A DNA stretch of 64,000 nucleotides from NCBI RefSeq assembly GCF_014652535.1, contig NZ_BMYZ01000002.1, positions 372,001-436,000 of the forward strand. Direction: 5' to 3'. The translations under genes and the position numbers were made by a program. This stretch comes from Cellvibrio zantedeschiae. GTDB taxonomy: Bacteria > Pseudomonadota > Gammaproteobacteria > Pseudomonadales > Cellvibrionaceae. Of the stretch, positions 57,089 through 64,000 are shown piece after piece; position 1 is the stretch's first letter, and each line of letters begins with the position of its first letter. Below the pieces are notes generated by a model. That model did no database searches, had not been told where the DNA came from, and saw only the letters and a list, made by a program, of their open reading frames with translations.

Positions 57089-57314
57089 CGATACAAAATC
57101 AGCGTTCGCAAATTACTTTGGCCAACCAAATACTGTGTTCGTCATTGTGATGGTTTTGCTTGCTTGCATATTAGGCATTGTTTTAATAAAACTTACATTG
57201 GCGGCGTGGAACGACGTACGCCGAGATCCCGACTTTGACGCTACTGATTTCTTTACCACGATAACGCGAATGCTCGCTTTGCTTTTGGTGTTCGCATTAC
57301 TTTTTTTTCACTAG
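57078..57314 (+). CDS. Conjugation membrane protein, TIGR03758 family
   Basis: A 78-residue protein with two hydrophobic helices separated by LAAWNDVRRDPDFDATDF. It is probably a small pilin-like or channel membrane subunit. The start may be 57078 or the next codon (57081). It overlaps the RAQPRD gene. Confidence 0.82.
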   Translation: MMNNDTKSAFANYFGQPNTVFVIVMVLLACILGIVLIKLTLAAWNDVRRDPDFDATDFFTTITRMLALLLVFALLFFH

Positions 57315-57323
57315 GTAAAGATC

Positions 57324-57731
57324 ATGTTAAAAACACACGAAAGTTACTCGCTTGCAAAAACGAGTGTATTGGCACGGCTAGCAAATCATCCTTACATTTT
57401 GTTCGTAGGAATGATGCTGCTGTGTGTTGCGTTTCCCTCCCACGCTGCTGATTTCGATTTACCAACAGTCAGCATTCCTAACGTTACTAGTTCTTCGTCA
57501 GCTACTGAGATTATTACAGCGGTTATTAAATACGCTGTGAAAATGATTCTCTGGATTTTGGTGGTGATTGTCGGTGTTGGTTTCATTAAAAACACCGTTA
57601 AATCTGTTCATAAAGTTCGTCGTGATGAAGAAGGTAAATGGGCAGACGTTGTTGGTGAAATTACAGGTAACGCTGTGGTGGTTATCTGCACGATTTTACT
57701 CGCTGCTTGGGTTACCAATATTCTCAACTAA
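57324..57731 (+). CDS. Conjugation pilin-like protein, TIGR03745 family
   Basis: A 135-residue protein with a long leader (cleavage near SHAA) and two hydrophobic helices, a TrbC/VirB2-like plan. The mature start is DFDLPTVSIPNVTSSSSATE. A role as the conjugative pilus subunit is likely from size and layout but inferred. Confidence 0.83.
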   Translation: MLKTHESYSLAKTSVLARLANHPYILFVGMMLLCVAFPSHAADFDLPTVSIPNVTSSSSATEIITAVIKYAVKMILWILVVIVGVGFIKNTVKSVHKVRRDEEGKWADVVGEITGNAVVVICTILLAAWVTNILN

Positions 57732-57747
57732 CCATCGGGTTTTCACT

Positions 57748-58101
57748 ATGAGTGATGATCGCCTAGCTGACAGCATCAATGCTGAGCCAATTGTATTTAT
57801 GGATTGTACCGGCAGTGAAATTGTCATGTCGGCTGTCATCTCGTTTGGTGTTGGTGTGCCGCTGGGGTTTCTCGGCGGCTTAATGATGGGAATGATTTTA
57901 ATTGGTCTCGTTGTAGGTCTATTAATTGGGTTGGGTTGTACCTATCTGGTACTAAATTATATTTGCGCGGTACGCAATAAATATTATGAAACGTGGCTAA
58001 AAGAAAAATTTTTTATGTTGAAGCTGCGTTCTGGAATGTTTGGTCTCGACTTGATTGAGGAAAGTACCCGCTACGGAAGAGGAGCACGTAAACGTGAGTA
58101 A
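57748..58101 (+). CDS. Conjugation membrane protein, TIGR03750 family
   Basis: A 117-residue protein with two hydrophobic helices and a basic C-terminal tail (SGMFGLDLIEESTRYGRGAR). The layout resembles VirB3/TraL proteins that sit beside the main ATPase. I chose the ATG at 57748 (MSDDRLADSINAEPIVFMDC). The frame is open further upstream but overlaps the previous gene. Confidence 0.83.
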   Translation: MSDDRLADSINAEPIVFMDCTGSEIVMSAVISFGVGVPLGFLGGLMMGMILIGLVVGLLIGLGCTYLVLNYICAVRNKYYETWLKEKFFMLKLRSGMFGLDLIEESTRYGRGARKRE

Positions 58102-58720
58102 TCCGCGTAACGCTGTCAGCGCTCGTGATTCACATATTTGGACATTGCGTGTCGGCTTCATCATGGCTAGCGCTCTGTCCGCAGGATTGCTTGTCACAAT
58201 CGACAACAAACAAAATGACTTCAATTGCCATATCCCGCCCGATCTTTCTCGTGGCGCAAATATTAAACCTGGGGAATTGCAGGCTCCGAATTCTTATGCC
58301 TTTGCTAGCAATGTGTGGCGTTCACTGAACGATTGGGAGCATGAAGGAAAAGTTGATTACATCAGCAATATTAAAAAGTATGAGTGTTACGTCACGCCCA
58401 CTTTTTTTACATGGCTCAAGGAAAATGCTAAGCAAAAAGAAGACGCAGGGGAGCTTGGTCGAACGCGCAATTTGTCGATGGAAGATGCGTACGCTGAAGG
58501 TATGTCTACTCCAATGGGAAATAATGTTTTTGCCGTTACTCTGACGACCAGAGTTCACGAGCGTATCGAAGCGCTTCCTATCAAAGACATAATCGTGCGC
58601 TACCCGCTGCGTGTTGTTCCTGATACACGAAAATGCAATGCAATGGGTATGTCCCTCGATGGCTTCTATGCTCAGCCTGAGAGAACGGAAGTCGAGCACG
58701 TTCAAGTGGAGAAGAAATGA
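58094..58720 (+). CDS. Conjugation protein, TIGR03746 (PFL_4703) family
   Basis: A 208-residue bitopic protein with one N-terminal membrane helix (about residues 14-34) and a periplasmic domain, the TraE/VirB8-like plan. Family segments are SHIWTLRVGFIMASALSAGL and IPPDLSRGANIKPGELQAPN. GGAG lies 9 bp before the GTG at 58094, which overlaps the previous stop. Confidence 0.87.
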   Translation: MSNPRNAVSARDSHIWTLRVGFIMASALSAGLLVTIDNKQNDFNCHIPPDLSRGANIKPGELQAPNSYAFASNVWRSLNDWEHEGKVDYISNIKKYECYVTPTFFTWLKENAKQKEDAGELGRTRNLSMEDAYAEGMSTPMGNNVFAVTLTTRVHERIEALPIKDIIVRYPLRVVPDTRKCNAMGMSLDGFYAQPERTEVEHVQVEKK

Positions 58721-59553
58721 TGTTAAAACTTCATTGGAAATTTATCCTTGCTGGAGCACTTTTATGTAACGTCGCTCATGCTGATTCACGCCGTGTATGG
58801 GAAGACAAGCCGCTGTCATTGGTCATTCCCATCGGTCAGGAAATTCGAGTAACTTTTCCAACGGACGTCGATATCCAGGTTCCGATGGCAGTTTCGGAAA
58901 AATTGACGTCGCTTGCTCCGAACACCCGAATGATTTATTGGACGCCCATTGAAGAATTTCCTACGGGCCGTATTCTCGCTACAGCTAAAGACGGGCATAC
59001 AGTTTACGTCATTGATTTGTCTGCCGATAAATCTGCTGTAAAAGAGGATATTGTCATCGAAGATCCTGCACGTGTACCTATCAATGAAATAGCGCGATCA
59101 GGACAGACAACAAGCTCAGCGGAGGTACAACCGGTCGAAGAATCGGAAGAGCTTGAGGACCCTGCAGAAATTATTCTTACAAGATTTGCATCGCAAACGC
59201 TCTATGCACCAAGTCGATTGATCCCTGCTGATGCTCGTATTTCGCTTACTAAAATTAAATCACTCAACAAGAATTTTCCTCTTTTGCAGAGCGCGCACGG
59301 TGAGCTCGTTTCGGTGAGTGTGGTTGGAGCTTGGACAGGCTTTGGAAAATATATTACGGCCGTACTTGTCGTTAACCAGTCGTCAGTCGCGTTTGAGTTT
59401 GATGCTTCCCGTGTGCGCGGAAACTTTACCCATATAACCGCGCAGCATTTGCGTATTGGGCCCAGAGGCGCTCTTACTGATAGGACAACGATATATTTGA
59501 TTTCTGATGTTCCGTTTGCAGAAGCGTTGACGGAGGACAGCTATGCGTACTAA
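58717..59553 (+). CDS. Conjugation protein, TIGR03749 (PFL_4704) family
   Basis: A 278-residue exported protein with signal peptide (ending CNVAHA). The start of the mature part, RRVWEDKPLSLVIPIGQEIR, and PTDVDIQVP are typical. By position and fold it corresponds to TraK/VirB9 of the core complex. It overlaps its neighbours. Confidence 0.87.
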   Translation: MMLKLHWKFILAGALLCNVAHADSRRVWEDKPLSLVIPIGQEIRVTFPTDVDIQVPMAVSEKLTSLAPNTRMIYWTPIEEFPTGRILATAKDGHTVYVIDLSADKSAVKEDIVIEDPARVPINEIARSGQTTSSAEVQPVEESEELEDPAEIILTRFASQTLYAPSRLIPADARISLTKIKSLNKNFPLLQSAHGELVSVSVVGAWTGFGKYITAVLVVNQSSVAFEFDASRVRGNFTHITAQHLRIGPRGALTDRTTIYLISDVPFAEALTEDSYAY

Positions 59554-61054
59554 CAAAATCGTTTGGGCTTTGATGGGTATTCTTCTATTTGGTGTAGTCG
59601 TTGTGTTCATTAACCGGAGCAATAAGCCAGAGGAAGCGCCAGCATTGCCCGGTACTGGTGATCCTGTTGCTACAGGGAATACAAAGCCAACGGTCAGGCC
59701 AAATTCTAAAGTAAAAGTTGTTGAAGTTACGGGCGATACCGTTTCTGAATCTTTGAAGGATGTACAAAAACGATATGAGGTCGAGCGCAACGCTCGGCTT
59801 GAGCTCGAAAAGACTTTAAAGGAAGTGTCCGAACGCCAGGGCAATATCGAGAAGAGGGTTGGTGCGGATGCAAAGGGCGATGATCGCGTTAATGCTGTGG
59901 CAAGTACAGTCGATCAGATTAAGGAGACTGTAGGTGATTTGGCAGGCCAATTCAGTACTCAGGAAAAGCGCCTTAATACTACCAAGGCGAACGGCTACGC
60001 ATTCTCGAATGATGATTTGGGTATCGGAAATGCAAAAGCAGATGGTAAAGATCATCCGCAAGCGCAAGTCACTCTCATGGAGGGATATGTGGCAGTTCGA
60101 CCCTTGTCTGCTTCATCAAACGTCGGTTCGAGTGGTTTGAAACCTGGAGTTAGCACTGCAATGGACAATGCAGAAAAACTTGGGTTGGCCCCGCGCGGCA
60201 ATATCGAGCAACACGGGAAGGACGTGACGCTTACTGATGGCAAGAAAAAGAGCGTGACGACACCTCATTTTACTATCCCGGCTCGCGCCACAATCATGGA
60301 TGCAGTAGCGATGACCGCAATGATCGGGCGCGTTCCTGTGGGTGGCCGAGTGCAAGATCCGTTCCCAGTGAAGTTCATTATTGGGGACGATAACTTGGCT
60401 ACAAATGGCCTTTCAATTCCAGGACTGCAGGGGATAGTTGCTGAAGGTATCGCAACGGGCAATTGGAATTTGAGTTGCGTGTCAGTTCAACTTACCGGGG
60501 CAACATTCACGTTTGCCGACGGTCGAGTACAGCATCTTCCAAACACCGATAAGAACGAGTTTGAGGGCCGTCCAGAAGGTCAGATGGAAACAAACCCTAT
60601 GGCTTCTGCTGAAGGCAAGAGTAGGGGTGCCAGTGGCGATCCAATCGGGTACATCAGCAATCCCCAGGGCGTGCCATGTATCGGTGGTGTTCGTGTCACT
60701 GACGCTCCGCAACAGTTGGCGCAAATGGGTTTGCTTGGAATGGCAAAAAGCTATTTCGATGCGAAGGCTAACGCAGAGACAACTAACACAGTAAATCCAC
60801 TTGGCGGGTCGAATTCTACGGTCACCGGCGACCAAGTTAAGTTTGCGAATAATGCGACCGCAGCTGGAGCTATGCAGACGGTAATTGACTTCTATCGAAC
60901 TCATACGCGCGACTCGTTCGACGCAATCGTGGTTAATCCAGGTGAAAAAGTTTCACTTCACATCACACGCGATCTCTATGTCGATTACAACACCGGCAGT
61001 CGCAAACTCGTTTACACACAGGGGAATAAAAATGGCTCAAGAAAAATGGATTAA
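59543..61054 (+). CDS. TraB-like conjugation protein, TIGR03752 family
   Basis: A 503-residue bitopic protein: one membrane helix (residues 7-24), a coiled coil with KDVQKRYEVERNARLELEKT, then a large periplasmic VirB10/TraB-like domain. HFTIPARATIMDAVAMTAMI and IGRVPVGGRVQDPFPVKFII are the core family motifs. It should span the periplasm as the channel scaffold. It overlaps both neighbours. Confidence 0.9.
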   Translation: MRTNKIVWALMGILLFGVVVVFINRSNKPEEAPALPGTGDPVATGNTKPTVRPNSKVKVVEVTGDTVSESLKDVQKRYEVERNARLELEKTLKEVSERQGNIEKRVGADAKGDDRVNAVASTVDQIKETVGDLAGQFSTQEKRLNTTKANGYAFSNDDLGIGNAKADGKDHPQAQVTLMEGYVAVRPLSASSNVGSSGLKPGVSTAMDNAEKLGLAPRGNIEQHGKDVTLTDGKKKSVTTPHFTIPARATIMDAVAMTAMIGRVPVGGRVQDPFPVKFIIGDDNLATNGLSIPGLQGIVAEGIATGNWNLSCVSVQLTGATFTFADGRVQHLPNTDKNEFEGRPEGQMETNPMASAEGKSRGASGDPIGYISNPQGVPCIGGVRVTDAPQQLAQMGLLGMAKSYFDAKANAETTNTVNPLGGSNSTVTGDQVKFANNATAAGAMQTVIDFYRTHTRDSFDAIVVNPGEKVSLHITRDLYVDYNTGSRKLVYTQGNKNGSRKMD

Positions 61055-61556
61055 TGCATTCATTATCGTTGTCGTTTTCGCACTGAGTGGGTGTGCATCG
61101 CACATCGATAAAGTGGTTCCTACGAATACGCCTACCATGAAGCAAATTTACGACAGCAAGACTGGTAACGGAAACCCAGAGGTATTGCGCCGACGGGAGA
61201 TGGAAATTCGTGCGCGACCCATCTCAAGTGAAGAGGATTACATTTCCGATTTGCCGCCGCGTGCTGCACAAATACAACACTTGTTTCCAGCTCTTCCAAA
61301 TCCGGAGTTGTATATGTACGTGAGGCCGCACGTTATTGGAAATTCTGGAGCTGCAGTGCCTGCCTACATGACTAGATTTACCATGTATGACCGCACTCAT
61401 TACGCAATGCCTAATGAGGTAATTTCACGGCCTAAGCATCCGGAAGTGAAATGCTTTCCCGATCATCCTAAGGATGGAGTTTGCAAGCGTATCGAAGAAG
61501 TCGATGAGCGAGCGATTGAAAATTCCGCCTCAAAATCAAAAGGGAAGCGCACATGA
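61032..61556 (+). CDS. Conjugation lipoprotein, TIGR03751 family
   Basis: A 174-residue lipoprotein with lipobox LSGC in IIVVVFALSGCASH. The mature segment TPTMKQIYDSKTGNGNPEVL is typical. In position it corresponds to TraV/VirB7 of the outer-membrane core complex. It overlaps the TraB-like gene by 23 bp and the next gene by 4 bp (ATGA). Confidence 0.87.
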   Translation: MAQEKWINAFIIVVVFALSGCASHIDKVVPTNTPTMKQIYDSKTGNGNPEVLRRREMEIRARPISSEEDYISDLPPRAAQIQHLFPALPNPELYMYVRPHVIGNSGAAVPAYMTRFTMYDRTHYAMPNEVISRPKHPEVKCFPDHPKDGVCKRIEEVDERAIENSASKSKGKRT

Positions 61557-64000
61557 ATTTCGATATAAACCCAGTAGCGCTTATCAAAGACTTGTTAAAG
61601 GGATCCACGTTGAATGGTGGCCCCCAGATTACTGACGAAGACTTGAAACCAGCCTACAAGAATAACAGGTCGATCACTGGCCTGTTACCGTGGATGGATA
61701 TTGTTGAAGAGGACAAAATTCTCTTGTCAGATGCAAGAACCGTCGCTGCTGTTTATGACATCACACCCATTGCTACGGAAGCTCGCTCTGATGAGCATCT
61801 GCAAAATATCCGAGATAGCATCAATGCATTTGTGGGCGGTACTTTCGAAGAACACGCAATGGCCCCCTGGGTGGTCTCTACATATTGTTGGTGCGATAAC
61901 GACGAATTCCGCGGGCTCACTGATAGGCTATTAACCCACTCCATTCGCATGCATGCGATGCGCGATGCCAAGCTAACTCCTTACAGCGAACATTTCATCA
62001 ACAATGTTTTTGGCCCTCATGTACGGGATATGTCGGCTCCCTATGGTCTATTCAAAGATCCACTGAATGGACGTCAGTGGGGAGGCTCAAAGCGTAAGGT
62101 CTACCTGGTGTTTTATCGCAGACAATTAACCGGAATCCAGCGCAGGAAGGGGATGACCGCGATCCGTGAGCTTGAGAATCAATGCAAACGCGTATCACAA
62201 ATGCTTAAGGCGGCTGGAATCGATTCTAAACGCCTCCAGGGTGAAGCCATACGCAACTGGCTATTCCGTTGGGGTAATCCCTCTCCTAAAGTTACGAATG
62301 GTGACAAGGATGCGTGGCTAGCTATGAATCCGTATTGCACGGACGAAATGAAGACTGCTGAATTTGATTTATCTGCTGATGTGATGAGTCGCGATATCCG
62401 TGGAGATAAGAAAACGAAGTGTTGGTATTTCGACGGTATGCCGCACACCGTGCTTTCCGTTGAGCGAATGACCCGTGTTCCAGAGGTTGGGCAGACATCT
62501 GCTGAACGCTATGAAAGTAAGGAGGAGCGGTCGGGCCCGAACGCAAGAACGTCATGCTTCATTGACGAGCTACCGAAGGGTTCAATGTTAATCGTTACTT
62601 ATGTGGCGCAACCGCAAAATGCTATTCGAAAGCACTTAGAAAAACTGGAAAAGAATTCGCGCGGTGATACTCCGGAAGCCGAAGCTACCCGAATTGAGGT
62701 TAAAGCGGCTCGTGCGCAAATCGCTCGCGGGAATAAGCTTTATCCCTACAGTATGGCAATAGCGCTACGCGCTGACGATGATGACGATATGGAAGATGCC
62801 ATCCTCGAAGCTGATACGCTTTTGATGAAAAAAAATTTTCAAATTATTGATCCAGAGTACGATCAATTTCGCCTTGATCGTTACATCCGATTCCTTCCTT
62901 GTGCCTACGATACAACACTTGATCAGGTAAACATTCGACAGCGCATTATCTATACCAACCACTTAGCAAATATCCTCCCTTTCTATGGGAGAGGGATTGG
63001 CACCGGCAATCCTTGTATTGTTGCCTACAACCGTGGAGGTGAGGACTTCAGCTGCGATCCGTTACTACAGGGTGACCGCGCAAAGAACGCCCATCTATTT
63101 TTGTTCGGCCCAACAGGAGCAGGAAAATCTGCAAGTCTCGTTTATCTGCAAATGCTAATCACTGCCGTATACAACCCTCGGTGGGTTGTCGTCGAAGCGG
63201 GTAACTCGTTTGGCTTGTTATCCAATTACTTTAAGAAACATGGTAAATCGGTAGTCGATATCGTTTTACGCCCAGGGCAGGCGCCATCCATCGCGCCCTT
63301 CAAACCTGCAATGGATCTCATTGACCCCAGCGGCAACGTTATCCAGCTCACCAGTATCGTTGAAGATGTTCTTGTCGGTGATGCCGAACTTGACGAGGCT
63401 GACAAGGGTGACAGTGAGGATGAAGTTGTATCGCGAGACATTTTAGGTGAAATGCTGATCATTGCTCGTCTGATGGTTACCGGAGGCGAGCATAAAGAAG
63501 AGCAACGCATGAACCGCTCTGACCTCGGCCTGCTGAAAAAAGCACTACTCGATGCAGCTATACAATCCCGCCTTTCAGGAAGTAACGACTGCCTGCCATC
63601 GCAAGTTATTGCTTGTTTGCGTGAACAAATTAAAGAGCGTCCTCAGCTCGCTCAGCGTATTACTGAAATGGCTGATGCAATGGAATTGTTTTGTGATGGC
63701 TTTGCTGGGGAACTCTTCAATCGCCCCGGAGAAGAGATGCCCGATGCGGATTACATTCGCATTGAAATGGGCGCGCTCGCTTCGGGTAATGATACCAACG
63801 ATAAATTGTCGGTTGCATACATTTCCATCATCAACCAGGTAATTGCGCGTGCACAACGCACGCAGCGCGATGGCCGCCCCACGATTAATCTCACTGATGA
63901 AGCTCACGTGCTGACGACTAACCCGTTGTTAGCGAAATACCTAGTTGTTGTTTCCAAGCTCTTGGGGCGCCGTATGGGGCTTTGGTTGTGGCAAGCAACG
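61553..64000 (+). CDS. traC: TraC/VirB4-like conjugative ATPase (TIGR03744), 3' end missing
   Basis: The frame is open for 816 codons to the window edge. It is the energising ATPase of the secretion channel. Walker A is FLFGPTGAGKSASL (near 63100-63140), and VVVEAGNSFGLLSNY follows. A helicase-like LTDEAHVLTTNPLL (near 63890) is the Walker B region. The ATG overlaps the stop of the lipoprotein gene. The family is usually 900 or more residues, so roughly 100 or more codons are missing. Confidence 0.92.
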   Translation, partial: MNFDINPVALIKDLLKGSTLNGGPQITDEDLKPAYKNNRSITGLLPWMDIVEEDKILLSDARTVAAVYDITPIATEARSDEHLQNIRDSINAFVGGTFEEHAMAPWVVSTYCWCDNDEFRGLTDRLLTHSIRMHAMRDAKLTPYSEHFINNVFGPHVRDMSAPYGLFKDPLNGRQWGGSKRKVYLVFYRRQLTGIQRRKGMTAIRELENQCKRVSQMLKAAGIDSKRLQGEAIRNWLFRWGNPSPKVTNGDKDAWLAMNPYCTDEMKTAEFDLSADVMSRDIRGDKKTKCWYFDGMPHTVLSVERMTRVPEVGQTSAERYESKEERSGPNARTSCFIDELPKGSMLIVTYVAQPQNAIRKHLEKLEKNSRGDTPEAEATRIEVKAARAQIARGNKLYPYSMAIALRADDDDDMEDAILEADTLLMKKNFQIIDPEYDQFRLDRYIRFLPCAYDTTLDQVNIRQRIIYTNHLANILPFYGRGIGTGNPCIVAYNRGGEDFSCDPLLQGDRAKNAHLFLFGPTGAGKSASLVYLQMLITAVYNPRWVVVEAGNSFGLLSNYFKKHGKSVVDIVLRPGQAPSIAPFKPAMDLIDPSGNVIQLTSIVEDVLVGDAELDEADKGDSEDEVVSRDILGEMLIIARLMVTGGEHKEEQRMNRSDLGLLKKALLDAAIQSRLSGSNDCLPSQVIACLREQIKERPQLAQRITEMADAMELFCDGFAGELFNRPGEEMPDADYIRIEMGALASGNDTNDKLSVAYISIINQVIARAQRTQRDGRPTINLTDEAHVLTTNPLLAKYLVVVSKLLGRRMGLWLWQAT

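Larger units (their letters stand above)
47592..64000. mobile_element. Integrative and conjugative element, left part
   Basis: The element starts at a partial tRNA-Met copy and holds an integrase, a MobH-type relaxase, the coupling protein and a GI-type type IV secretion gene set. It runs past the window edge inside the TraC-like ATPase gene. The other attachment site and any cargo are not seen. The class is the one exemplified by PFGI-1 and ICEclc. The boundary at 47592 is inferred from the tRNA fragment. Confidence 0.88.

Overview
The window looks like the chromosome of a free-living gammaproteobacterium of the Cellvibrionaceae, probably Cellvibrio or a close relative. The evidence is gene order and moderate GC: ponA divergent from pilMNOPQ, then aroK-aroB-damX, then gltBD and hemE, as in pseudomonads and their marine and soil cousins. 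This is inference from gene content; no search was run.

Core block, 1 to about 27.3 kb. It begins with the start of a penicillin-binding protein 1A gene (minus strand). Facing away from it is the type IV pilus assembly operon pilM-N-O-P-Q, continued by aroK, aroB and a DamX-like SPOR protein. A large minus-strand lipoprotein with four repeats of exactly 114 residues follows. Next come glutamate synthase (gltB, gltD), hemE, a DUF3391/HD-GYP protein that has lost metal ligands, a TolB-like propeller protein, a TerC protein with a structured leader, psd, a metallo-beta-lactamase-fold hydrolase, a TauE/SafE-type permease and a small outer-membrane barrel.

Stress and accessory block, about 27.3 to 47.6 kb. 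It holds MOSC, LLM flavin oxidoreductase, DUF6766, CinA-C, an SDR broken by an in-frame TAG, hemerythrin, a large HPII-type catalase, a cyanide-insensitive bd oxidase (cioAB plus a 55-residue DUF2474 subunit missed by simple ORF calling), exonuclease III and several tiny acidic or membrane proteins. It also holds a five-gene operon (YtrA-type GntR regulator, ABC ATPase, permease, choloylglycine-hydrolase-family Ntn amidase, beta-lactamase-fold lipoprotein) that appears to be read from a leaderless promoter. The block ends with an ECF41 sigma factor and its carboxymuconolactone-decarboxylase partner, both preceded by recognisable ECF41 promoters.

Integrative and conjugative element, about 47.6 kb to the right edge and beyond. 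The boundary is a copy of the 3' part of an elongator tRNA-Met gene. Inside are a tyrosine recombinase, a MobH/TraI-type relaxase and a small partner on the minus strand. Divergent from them is a long plus-strand run of GI-type (MPF-G, PFGI-1/ICEclc-like) conjugation genes: traD, TIGR03747, a coiled-coil protein I do not recognise, TIGR03759, lytic transglycosylase, TIGR03765, RAQPRD, TIGR03758, TIGR03745, TIGR03750, TIGR03746, TIGR03749, TIGR03752 (TraB-like), TIGR03751 lipoprotein and the TraC-like ATPase, which runs off the window. The other end, with the intact tRNA-Met and any cargo, is not in view.

I see no CRISPR array, rRNA operon, insertion sequence or complete tRNA. The least explained items are the 114-residue repeat lipoprotein, the leaderless GntR/ABC/amidase/beta-lactamase operon, a 15-bp motif shared by two stress-block promoters, the near-perfect 21-bp hairpin between katE and cioA, and the short promoter-terminator unit in front of gltB.
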